Assembly: GCA_937944035.1 (NCBI GenBank)
Contig: CALDZQ010000377.1
Coordinates: forward strand, 1-6,887
Source of the DNA: an uncultured Neomegalonema sp.
Lineage (GTDB): Bacteria > Pseudomonadota > Alphaproteobacteria > Rhodobacterales > Rhodobacteraceae
Reading direction: 5' to 3'
DNA length: 6,887 nt
Under the pieces are notes generated by a model, which was not told the DNA's origin, made no database searches, and worked only from the letters and a program-made list of their open reading frames with translations. Positions 1-5,436 of the stretch are shown here, in pieces (positions within the stretch are counted from its first letter, which is position 1; the number at the start of each line of letters is the position of its first letter). The position numbers and the translations under genes were made by a program.

Positions 1-605
1 CCGAATACATAATGAACCACCTGAATACGGTGGGTATTCCAACGCATTTTATCCGCCGGCTTAACATGCGCGAGCAGTTGATCCGCGAGGTCGAGATCAT
101 TCCACTGGAGCTGGTCGTACGCAACGTAGCGGCGGGCAGCATCGCGAAGCGCTTCGGGCTGGAGGAGGGGTCCGCTCTGCCGCGTCCGATTGTTGAATAT
201 TATTACAAAGACGACAAGCTGGGTGATCCGATGGTTGCCGAAGAGCACATCGCAGCATTCAACTGGGCCAGCCCGCAAGACCTGGACGATATGGTCGCTT
301 TGGCTCTGCGTGTGAACGACTTTATGAACGGACTGTTCCTGAGCGTCGGGATCAAGTTGGTCGATTTCAAGATTGAGTGCGGTCATGTCTATGAGGGCGA
401 AATTCCTCGTGTGATTATCGCCGATGAAATCAGCCCGGATTCTTGCCGTCTGTGGGATGTGAAAACAGGGCAAAAATTCGATAAGGACATCTTCCGTCGC
501 GACTTGGGCGATCTGATGGATGGCTACACGGAGATCGCCCGCCGCTTGGGTGTGATGCCGGAAAAAAGCACGGCGCGGCCCACCGGGCCTACGCTGGTTC
601 ATTAG
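1..605 (+). CDS. purC: SAICAR synthetase (phosphoribosylaminoimidazole-succinocarboxamide synthase), 5' end cut by window
   Basis: Cytosolic enzyme of de novo purine synthesis that joins CAIR and aspartate with ATP to form SAICAR. The reading frame is already open at base 3 (Glu-Tyr-Ile before the first visible Met at 12), and GIPTHFIRRLNMREQ lies well inside the family alignment, so the Met at 12 is internal. Roughly 50 N-terminal residues lie outside the window. Visible signatures are EIIPLELVVRNVAAGS, the YYYKDDKLGDPM segment, LVDFKIECG (second family signature, with Cys where Phe or Ile is common) and DEISPDSCRLWD, which shapes the substrate site. The frame ends at TAG with a short Pro/Thr-rich tail, as in other alphaproteobacterial PurC. 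purS follows 112 bp downstream on the same strand. The identification is very secure. Confidence 0.97.
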   Translation, partial: EYIMNHLNTVGIPTHFIRRLNMREQLIREVEIIPLELVVRNVAAGSIAKRFGLEEGSALPRPIVEYYYKDDKLGDPMVAEEHIAAFNWASPQDLDDMVALALRVNDFMNGLFLSVGIKLVDFKIECGHVYEGEIPRVIIADEISPDSCRLWDVKTGQKFDKDIFRRDLGDLMDGYTEIARRLGVMPEKSTARPTGPTLVH

Positions 606-658
606 AGCATTTCAATGATCGTTGTGTCATCGCAAATACTCTATTTGTTGTTTTACCG

Positions 659-700
659 CGATTTCCGAACCGCGAAGCGTATCCAATTCGCTGGAAATCG
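659..700 (+). other. Two-part stem-loop in the purC-purS spacer
   Basis: CGATTTCC (659-666) is perfectly complementary to GGAAATCG (693-700). Nested inside, GCGAA (672-676) pairs with TTCGC (687-691), leaving a 10-nt loop and a small asymmetric internal loop. The structure ends four bases before the purS ribosome binding site. There is no U-run after it, so it is not an intrinsic terminator. It may be a processing or stability element or may tune purS translation. The complementarity is seen; the role is inference. Confidence 0.5.
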
Positions 701-704
701 TTCT

Positions 705-710
705 AAGGGG
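705..710 (+). promoter_or_regulatory. Ribosome binding site that fixes the purS start
   Basis: AAGGGG lies 7 nt before the ATG at 718. It supports this start over a TTG at 622 in the same open frame, which would add 32 residues unlike any PurS. Confidence 0.75.
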
Positions 711-717
711 CTTTGAT

Positions 718-948
718 ATGAAAGCGCGTGTTTTTGTAACCCTGAAAAAGGGTGTGCTTGATCCGCAGGGTGCGGCGATTGGCAATGCATTGGGATCAAT
801 GGGGTTTGATGGCGTTACTTCTGTCCGGCAGGGAAAAGTATTCGAACTGGACCTGACTGACGGTACATCTGAAGCGCAGATTGAAGAGATGTGCGAAAAG
901 CTGCTCTCTAATACGGTGATTGAGGATTATTCGGTCGAGATAATCTGA
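718..948 (+). CDS. purS: Phosphoribosylformylglycinamidine synthase subunit PurS
   Basis: Small subunit of the three-part FGAM synthase (PurL-PurQ-PurS), which converts FGAR to FGAM in purine synthesis. PurS bridges the glutaminase PurQ and the synthetase PurL. The product has 76 residues, the usual family length. It starts MKARVFVTLKKGVLDPQG and continues with the helix region GNALGSMGFDGVTSVRQGK, then ends in the acidic EDYSVEII strand; this order is diagnostic. The start at 718 is chosen from the well-placed AAGGGG and the conserved MKARV N-terminus. It follows purC on the same strand, as is common in alphaproteobacteria, but a strong terminator follows 30 bp after the stop and no purQ comes next. 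purQ and purL must be elsewhere. Confidence 0.95.
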   Translation: MKARVFVTLKKGVLDPQGAAIGNALGSMGFDGVTSVRQGKVFELDLTDGTSEAQIEEMCEKLLSNTVIEDYSVEII

Positions 949-978
949 AGCCGACCCCGCTATCGCTCATCAACACAT

Positions 979-1012
979 AAAAAAGCCCGCTCGGTGTCGA
1001 GCGGGCTTTTTT
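979..1012. terminator. Bidirectional intrinsic terminator between purS and rhlE
   Basis: GCCCGCTCG (985-993) and CGAGCGGGC (998-1006) form a perfect 9-bp GC-rich stem with a GTGT loop. It is flanked by six A residues (979-984) and six T residues (1007-1012). The T-run lies on the correct side for both strands, so the element can end transcription of both convergent genes. Confidence 0.95.
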
Positions 1013-1028
1013 GATTAGGGCGGCCGAC

Positions 1029-2549
1029 TTACGCGGCGTCAGCGACATTATCATCATCGTCACCGGATGATTTCTTCCGGCTGAGATCTGGTAAAGGGAT
1101 CAGCATGAAGGCGGGCATGTGGTCGCCCAGACCGCGCACAGCGCGATCGCCATGCTCATTCCGGTCATTATTGCGTGGCTTGCGCTCGCCCCGTGCAGGA
1201 CGGCGGTCATTCTTTTGCCGTCCACCCTGCGCTTCCTCGCGCGCCTGCTTCGGCTGCTCGGCAGGTTTTGTTTCTACCACAGCTTCGGGGGCCACTTCTT
1301 TGGCTGTCTGATCTTCGTCTTTTTTGCGGCCACGGCCCCGGATAGAGCGGGCTTTGCGCTGCGGTTTTTCTTCTTCAACCTCGGCGGCTGCTTCGACTTT
1401 CGGGGCTTCCGCGACCTCCATCAGAGGGATCGGAATGCCAAGCATGTCCTCGATCCCTTTGAGGTATTTCTCTTCACCCTTAGTGGTGAGCGAGAAAGCC
1501 TTCCCGCTGCGCCCCGCACGCCCTGTGCGGCCGATACGGTGGACGTAGTCCTCGGCATGGGTTGGGATGTCAAAGTTGTAAACGTGGCTGACATCGGGGA
1601 TGTCCAGCCCGCGCGCGGCAACGTCGGAGGCGACTAGCAGCCGGATTTTTCCGTCGCGGAAAGCGCTGAGAACCTGCATCCGGATTCGTTGGTCTAAATC
1701 GCCATGAAGCGAGGCCACATCGAAGCCGTGTTTCTCAAGCGATTTGTGAACGATGGTCACATCACGTTTGCGGTTGCAGAAAATAATCGCGTTCTTGAGG
1801 CTATCGCCCTCTTCGCGGATCATATCCCGCAGCGCTTCGCGTTTCGCGTTAGGCAGTTTGTCTTTGCGCTCGGCGGTGATGAGACGCAATGCCTGTGTCA
1901 CGGTTGAGGCCACCGTGGACTCGCGGGCGACTTCTACTTTGACCGGATTTTGCAGGAACGTGTCAGTAATGCGCTGAATTTCCGGCGGCATGGTTGCGGA
2001 GAAGAACAGCGTTTGGCGCGTGAACGGCGTCAGGCCGAAAATTTTCTCGATGTCCGGAATGAAGCCCATATCGAGCATCCGGTCAGCTTCATCAACCACC
2101 ATGATCTCGATATTCGACAGCATCAGCTTGCCACGTTCAAAATGGTCGAGCAGGCGGCCGGGCGTTGCGATCAGGACATCGACGCCCCGGTCGATCTTTT
2201 TGTCCTGTTCGTTAAACGATACGCCGCCGATCAGAAGGGCCATCGAGAGTTTGAGACCCTTTGAATAGGTTTCAAAGTTCTCGGCCACCTGGGCCGCGAG
2301 TTCGCGGGTCGGGCAAAGAACAAGGGAACGCGGCATCCTTGCGCGGGCGCGGCCTTTTGCTAGGCGGCTTATCATCGGCAATGAGAATGACGCTGTCTTT
2401 CCGGTCCCGGTCTGCGCGATGCCAAGAACATCGCGTCCTTCCAAGGCGGGGGGGATGCCCTGAGCCTGAATGGGTGTGGGTTCCGTGTAGCCTGCGCCCT
2501 TGACTGCTTCAAGAACGCGGGCATCGAGATTCAACTCGTCGAATGTCAT
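1029..2549 (-). CDS. rhlE: DEAD-box ATP-dependent RNA helicase, RhlE type
   Basis: Cytosolic ATP-dependent RNA helicase that remodels RNA duplexes and RNA-protein complexes in ribosome assembly and RNA decay. The 506-residue product carries all core motifs in order: Q motif around 21-28 (Gln28), motif I AQTGTGKT (45-52), Ia PTRELAAQ (80-87), Ib TPGR (129-132), II DEAD (153-156), III SAT (184-186), IV IIFCNRK (255-261), V ARGLDIP (312-318) and VI HRIGRTGR (337-344). From about 375 a low-complexity tail alternates acidic and Arg/Lys-rich blocks. It contains GLGDHMPAF and a run of four Asp near the end. The start matches the usual RhlE N-terminus (MTFDELNL), though the ribosome binding site is weak. 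RhlE is the best subfamily fit, but subfamily symbols are not cleanly separated in this group. Confidence 0.93.
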   Translation of the reverse strand: MTFDELNLDARVLEAVKGAGYTEPTPIQAQGIPPALEGRDVLGIAQTGTGKTASFSLPMISRLAKGRARARMPRSLVLCPTRELAAQVAENFETYSKGLKLSMALLIGGVSFNEQDKKIDRGVDVLIATPGRLLDHFERGKLMLSNIEIMVVDEADRMLDMGFIPDIEKIFGLTPFTRQTLFFSATMPPEIQRITDTFLQNPVKVEVARESTVASTVTQALRLITAERKDKLPNAKREALRDMIREEGDSLKNAIIFCNRKRDVTIVHKSLEKHGFDVASLHGDLDQRIRMQVLSAFRDGKIRLLVASDVAARGLDIPDVSHVYNFDIPTHAEDYVHRIGRTGRAGRSGKAFSLTTKGEEKYLKGIEDMLGIPIPLMEVAEAPKVEAAAEVEEEKPQRKARSIRGRGRKKDEDQTAKEVAPEAVVETKPAEQPKQAREEAQGGRQKNDRRPARGERKPRNNDRNEHGDRAVRGLGDHMPAFMLIPLPDLSRKKSSGDDDDNVADAA

Positions 2550-2557
2550 TCATTCAT
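2546..2557 (-). other. Three-codon mini-ORF overlapping the rhlE start
   Basis: Read on the minus strand, ATGAATGAATGA holds ATG-AAT-GAA-TGA, whose stop overlaps the rhlE ATG (2549-2547) by ATGA. No convincing Shine-Dalgarno sequence sits in front of rhlE, so re-initiation is conceivable. The arrangement may also be chance. Confidence 0.3.
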
Positions 2558-2582
2558 CCGTGTGATTGCCAAAATACAGGAG

Positions 2583-2601
2583 GGCGCAGAAAATCTGCGC
2601 C
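2583..2601 (-). other. Hairpin in the rhlE leader / peptidase-helicase spacer
   Basis: GGCGCAGA (2583-2590) and TCTGCGCC (2594-2601) form a perfect 8-bp stem around a 3-nt loop, 33 nt upstream of the rhlE start codon. No clean T-run follows on the minus strand (the sequence after the stem reads CTCCTGTATTTT), so terminator activity for the upstream gene is doubtful. A leader hairpin of the helicase mRNA is equally possible. The rest of 2550-2703 holds no gene I can support. Confidence 0.5.
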
Positions 2602-2703
2602 ACTCGCGTTGCACTAAAACCACAGCCAACTGTTCAAATCAATGAAAAAGCTTAATGAAAGCAAAGGAATCGCCCGAACCCACCGTGGTGTGGCTGTTAA
2701 AAC

Positions 2704-3942
2704 TCACCCTTTTCGGCGTACAAGGAGGGCTTGTTCGAAAAAGCCTTCGATCTCATCGAAATTCACGGCGCGTTCACCTTCACCGAGAGGGTCATTGTAC
2801 AAGAGCGTTGCCTGAAGCTGATTGTTCGGCAGGCGCAGCCATTCGATGCCGCGAACCACGATCATGTGCCGGATGCCGACCGCCTCGTCATGGGGAGCGG
2901 GACGCAAGCGGATGAGCAGCGTGTCACCGGCTTTGAGAATGTCATAAATCTGTTTCGGGTCACGTGGGACGGTCGCCATTTCACGGGCCTCACCACCAAA
3001 CCGGTTAACCAGCTTTGCGATGGCCGGAATCTCGCCCGTTTTGGCGCAGATGCCGTCCCGATCGGCACAGCAGTCTTCAACCGAAATCCCGTGCGCGAGC
3101 GCGACGATAGCGCATTGGGCCGGGGCGCGGCCGTTATTGACCCAGCCGATTGCTTGCTGTGCGGCGGCGGCCCAGCACCACAGCGGCTCTTCCTGTGGAA
3201 GGTGCGGGATGTGATATTCAATCGCTGGCGGCGTTGCGCCTTGGTAATAAGCCTGACCTGTCGGGCGGGTCGAAATGCTGAACGGATTGCTTGCACTTGT
3301 GCCGCGCGCACTGACATTAGGTTTTGTGCGTGGAAACGGGTTGCGCTGTTGCGTTACGGCTTCAGCGACTTTCACATTCCGGGGTGTCTCAATCACCTGA
3401 AAACGGCCGCCACCCGCCGGGCGGGATTGTATTGCGGGGGCTGATTGCCGGGTCGGTCTGATTGCGTTCAACGCTGCGACATCCCGCGCTGGGGGAGCGA
3501 CCGCCGCAGGCTGATAGCGGGGTGGGCTGGCGGGTGCTATCTGCGGTGCAGGGGCAGCGTAAGCGGGCGCTGACGCGGCATAGCGAGGTGCTGGTGCTGT
3601 ATAAGCTGGCGTTGGCTGCGTATAAGTTGGCACTGGCGCGGCGTAGCTGCGAGTCACAGGTGCTTGGTATTGGACAACCGGCGGAGCGGCCTGAATGGGT
3701 TGCGGTGTCGAAACGACCTGTGACGGACGATACCGGACCGTATAATTAACCGGTGGCTGCTGCCGATAAGTTTGCTGCGTAACGGGAGCAGGGCGGATGT
3801 AGGATTGCTGAATCGGCTGCGGCGCCTGGTAAACGATGGCGGGCGCTTGTTGTTGCACAGGAACGGGAAACGCTGATTGCGTTTGATTACAAGCGGTTGC
3901 CGTCAGGAGTGCAAGTCCACAGGTCAATTTGGAAAGCGTCAT
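2704..3942 (-). CDS. Predicted lipoprotein with C-terminal papain-like cysteine peptidase domain
   Basis: No named gene is recognised. The 412-residue product opens with a short lipoprotein-type signal peptide (MTLSKLTCGLALLTATAC). Cys18 is the likely lipidated residue after a T-A-T-A lipobox-like stretch. Residues about 26-153 are a low-complexity stalk rich in Pro, Ala, Gln, Tyr and Thr; 154-235 is a basic linker. Residues about 240-412 look like a papain-fold domain of the C39/C70 (AvrRpt2-like) type. LPQEEPLWCWAAA places Gln250 six residues before Cys256, the papain oxyanion-hole spacing. His359 (RHMIVVRG) and Asn383/Asp384 (YNDPLGEG) complete the expected active site. Cys277, 291, 292 and 299 could form disulfides, consistent with export. 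AAGGA lies 7-8 nt before the start. Substrate and role are unknown; secretion, lipidation and proteolysis are inference from motifs. Confidence 0.8.
   Translation of the reverse strand: MTLSKLTCGLALLTATACNQTQSAFPVPVQQQAPAIVYQAPQPIQQSYIRPAPVTQQTYRQQPPVNYTVRYRPSQVVSTPQPIQAAPPVVQYQAPVTRSYAAPVPTYTQPTPAYTAPAPRYAASAPAYAAPAPQIAPASPPRYQPAAVAPPARDVAALNAIRPTRQSAPAIQSRPAGGGRFQVIETPRNVKVAEAVTQQRNPFPRTKPNVSARGTSASNPFSISTRPTGQAYYQGATPPAIEYHIPHLPQEEPLWCWAAAAQQAIGWVNNGRAPAQCAIVALAHGISVEDCCADRDGICAKTGEIPAIAKLVNRFGGEAREMATVPRDPKQIYDILKAGDTLLIRLRPAPHDEAVGIRHMIVVRGIEWLRLPNNQLQATLLYNDPLGEGERAVNFDEIEGFFEQALLVRRKG
3493..3660 (-). repeat. Degenerate coding repeat in the peptidase stalk
   Basis: Residues 95-150 of the lipoprotein repeat a loose Ala-Pro-x-Tyr unit (AYTAPAPRYAASAPAYAAPA and similar). 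At DNA level, copies resembling TATAAGCTGGCG and TATAAGTTGGCA recur in the plus-strand sequence near 3600-3635. This suggests growth by slippage or unequal exchange. Confidence 0.6.
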
Positions 3943-3993
3943 TGCGACATCCTTTTAGTGCGTGTACGCATCGGAACTGTTGCGCCATTCTAT

Positions 3994-4024
3994 TTGCAGG
4001 TGTCCTATCATAAGACACTAAGGT
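3994..4024 (+). promoter_or_regulatory. Candidate MerR-type promoter with 19-bp palindromic operator
   Basis: A -35-like TTGCAG (3994-3999) and a -10-like TAAGGT (4019-4024) are separated by exactly 19 bp. The whole spacer (4000-4018) is the near-perfect palindrome GTGTCCTATCATAAGACAC, with 8 of 9 pairs matched around a central C. A long 19-20 bp spacer filled by a dyad is the hallmark of promoters activated by MerR-family regulators, and TAAGGT is also the -10 of the classical mer promoter. It points towards the heme monooxygenase gene, with a predicted leader of about 70 nt. No MerR gene is visible in the window. Confidence 0.55.
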
Positions 4025-4026
4025 AA

Positions 4027-4042
4027 ACGTGAGGCATCACGT
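4027..4042 (+). other. Short inverted repeat at the predicted transcript start
   Basis: ACGTGA (4027-4032) and TCACGT (4037-4042) form a perfect 6-bp dyad around GGCA, immediately downstream of the candidate -10. It could be a second operator or a 5'-end hairpin of the mRNA. Confidence 0.4.
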
Positions 4043-4091
4043 CACTGTTAGAATGGCGTTACGCAAGTGTTGCGCCAAAGTCGCGTTTGCT

Positions 4092-4096
4092 GGAGG
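4092..4096 (+). promoter_or_regulatory. Ribosome binding site that fixes the heme monooxygenase start
   Basis: GGAGG lies 6 nt before the ATG at 4103. It argues against an upstream TTG at 4067 in the same frame. Confidence 0.8.
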
Positions 4097-4102
4097 CTTA
4101 GA

Positions 4103-4411
4103 ATGTACATTGCCATGAACCGTTTTCGCGTGGTGCGCGGCTCCGAAGATGATTTCGAGGACATCTGGCGTAACCGCGACTCTCATTTGTCTGAAACCGA
4201 GGGGTTTCTTGAGTTCAAGATGCTGCGCGGGGCTGAGGCGGAAACACATACGCTGTTCGTCTCGCACTCGGTTTGGGCGAGCAAGGAAGCGTTCATGGCG
4301 TGGATGAAATCACCAAAATTCCGCGCCTCGCACAAAGAGGCAGGCGACAAGAAACCGCTCTATCTGGAAGCCCCTGTGTTCGAGGGATTCTCGATTGTGG
4401 AAGGGGCGTGA
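4103..4411 (+). CDS. IsdG/HmuQ-type heme-degrading monooxygenase (ABM-fold)
   Basis: Predicted cytosolic enzyme that opens the heme ring with oxygen and an electron donor and releases iron. The product has 102 residues, normal for this single-domain ferredoxin-like (antibiotic biosynthesis monooxygenase) fold, which acts as a dimer. It shows Asn6 in MYIAMNRF, the ETEGFLEFKMLRG strand, then VSHSVWASKEAFMAWMKSPKFRASH, which includes Trp67 and His77. Asn, Trp and His with a 10-residue Trp-His gap reproduce the catalytic triad known from IsdG (Asn7, Trp66, His76), so true heme degradation is more likely than a generic ABM role. HmuQ of Bradyrhizobium is a related alphaproteobacterial enzyme. The gene stands alone, divergent from the peptidase and convergent with znuA. 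No heme transporter is in view. Confidence 0.85.
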   Translation: MYIAMNRFRVVRGSEDDFEDIWRNRDSHLSETEGFLEFKMLRGAEAETHTLFVSHSVWASKEAFMAWMKSPKFRASHKEAGDKKPLYLEAPVFEGFSIVEGA

Positions 4412-4430
4412 GCGGGAATGCCGCTTGTTT
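4411..4430 (+). terminator. Weak terminator-like hairpin after the heme monooxygenase
   Basis: AGCGG (4411-4415) and CCGCT (4421-4425) form a 5-bp stem beginning at the last base of the stop codon, followed by TGTTT. The stem is short and the T-run broken, so function is uncertain. It has no T-run on the minus side for znuA. Confidence 0.35.
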
Positions 4431-4434
4431 GCTG

Positions 4435-5358
4435 TTAACCTTTGAGACAGCCCGCCATAGCCTCTGCAATACCGCGCATCATTCCGGGGTAAAGTGATGG
4501 CCCCGCTTCCAATTTGCCGCCCATAGGGTCGAGGGGGGTGATGCGCGTGTTTGACCCATCCGTAATAGCCTTGATAAGGCGCGGGTTGAATTGAGGTTCT
4601 GAGAAAACACAGTGAATATCCTGTTCTTTCAAGATATTTTGAATTTCACGAAGCCGTCTGGGGCCGGGTGTCGTTGCGTCGTTTAAGGCAATCGCGCCCG
4701 CCGCCTCAACGTCGAAACGTGCCTCAAAATAATGATAGGCGTCGTGGAAAACGATGTATTTGGACGCGGTCAAACCCTCAAGCGTGGCGGCTATCTCATC
4801 GGTCAGGCGGCCAATCTCGGCAGCCGCGCGCACGGCGTTTTGCGTATAGCGGTCTGCATTTTCCGGGTCGCTCGCACTCAGCGCTTCGGCGATTAAACTT
4901 AGCCAAACCCTTGCATTTTCCGGATCGAGCCATGCGTGAGGATCAATCGCCCCGCGCTCCTCTGCGTCACCATCGTGATGATGCTCGTGCTCGTGATGGT
5001 CATGGGTATCGAAAGCCGCACCTTCACGGATTGCAAGGCGAATGGTGTCAGGAGTATCAATCAGCGCAAGCGTTTGCGCTTTTCCGGCCAAGCCGCTTAA
5101 CACGCGATCAAGCCAGGGTGTGAGTTCGGGGCCGACCCAGAACACAAGATCCGCCTGCGCCAAAGCCTCCGCTTGTGACGGGCGCAGCGCATAACCGTGT
5201 GGTGAAGCATTTGCGTCAAGCAGGTTTTCGGGCGTACCGATCCCGTCCATGACCTGTGAAACGAGTGAATGGATGGGCAGGATGTCCGTCACAACACGCG
5301 GTGTGGCGGCAGCCGGGCTGCAAAATAAGGCGATTGCGATTGTTATACGATATTTCAT
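4435..5358 (-). CDS. znuA: Zinc ABC transporter, periplasmic zinc-binding protein ZnuA
   Basis: Periplasmic receptor of the high-affinity zinc importer; it delivers Zn2+ to the ZnuB permease. The 307-residue product is of normal length, with an N-terminal signal peptide of about 18-19 residues ending SPAAA. The cluster A-1 metal-site residues are visible: His54 (SPHGYALRPS), His141 (DPHAWLDP), His205 (VFHDAYHYFEARF) and Asp277 near the C-terminus (LDPMGG). A His/Asp-rich loop at 117-131 (HDHHEHEHHHDGD) lies between the first two ligands, as in zinc- rather than manganese-specific receptors. Cys250 and Cys304 match the spacing of the disulfide pair in E. coli ZnuA. AGGAGA lies 7 nt before the start. 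The gene is transcribed away from zur-znuCB across the shared Zur box. Confidence 0.97.
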   Translation of the reverse strand: MKYRITIAIALFCSPAAATPRVVTDILPIHSLVSQVMDGIGTPENLLDANASPHGYALRPSQAEALAQADLVFWVGPELTPWLDRVLSGLAGKAQTLALIDTPDTIRLAIREGAAFDTHDHHEHEHHHDGDAEERGAIDPHAWLDPENARVWLSLIAEALSASDPENADRYTQNAVRAAAEIGRLTDEIAATLEGLTASKYIVFHDAYHYFEARFDVEAAGAIALNDATTPGPRRLREIQNILKEQDIHCVFSEPQFNPRLIKAITDGSNTRITPLDPMGGKLEAGPSLYPGMMRGIAEAMAGCLKG

Positions 5359-5376
5359 CGGCGATTCTCCTGCTTG

Positions 5377-5393
5377 CCAATCATTGGGATTGG
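5377..5393 (-). other. Short hairpin in the znuA leader
   Basis: CCAATC (5377-5382) and GATTGG (5388-5393) form a 6-bp stem with a 5-nt loop, between the Zur box and the znuA ribosome binding site (AGGAGA, plus-strand positions 5366-5371). It is probably a leader hairpin, if it is functional at all. Confidence 0.35.
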
Positions 5394-5400
5394 AGGTAAT

Positions 5401-5426
5401 CGATATGTTATCTTATAACAATATCG
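5401..5426. promoter_or_regulatory. Zur operator shared by znuA and zur-znuCB
   Basis: TGTTATCTTATAACA (5406-5420) is a perfect 6-bp dyad around a 3-bp centre and resembles the known alphaproteobacterial Zur box. Flanking CGATAT (5401-5406) and ATATCG (5421-5426) add an outer dyad shifted by half a base. A TATAAC (5414-5419), a good -10 for zur, lies inside it, so bound Zur would block RNA polymerase. The site lies 16 bp before zur and 47 bp before znuA. Confidence 0.88.
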
Positions 5427-5436
5427 AATTTGACCG

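Larger units (their letters stand above)
3983..4058. repeat. 10-bp inverted repeat enclosing the divergent promoter region
   Basis: CGCCATTCTA (3983-3992) is the exact reverse complement of TAGAATGGCG (4049-4058). A 10-bp direct repeat, TGTTGCGCCA, also occurs at 3978-3987 and 4068-4077. Each inverted arm contains an outward-facing TAGAAT, which resembles a -10 hexamer. These may be further operator sites or remnants of duplication. Confidence 0.5.

Noticed and set aside
1119..1637. 172-codon plus-strand ORF opposite the helicase
   Set aside because: It lies antisense to the well-supported rhlE tail, has odd Phe/Arg-rich composition, and resembles no family; it is a shadow of the high-GC coding strand.
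2680..2700. Possible terminator after the peptidase gene (CCACCGTGG region)
   Set aside because: The dyad has a one-base centre that cannot fold as a hairpin, and there is no T-run on the minus strand.
2642..2818. Short plus-strand ORF starting ATGAAAAAGCTTAATGAAAG in the rhlE-peptidase spacer
   Set aside because: It has no Shine-Dalgarno sequence, runs into the peptidase gene in antisense, and has a basic low-information product.
2731..3444. 237-codon plus-strand ORF opposite the cysteine peptidase
   Set aside because: It covers the strongest peptidase motifs in antisense, shows no recognisable domain, and has no ribosome binding site that decides a start.
5341..5357. Second Zur-like half site TGTTATACGATATTTCA inside the znuA start
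   Set aside because: Only one half matches, and the bases are constrained by the MKYRITIAI codons; it is too weak to call.
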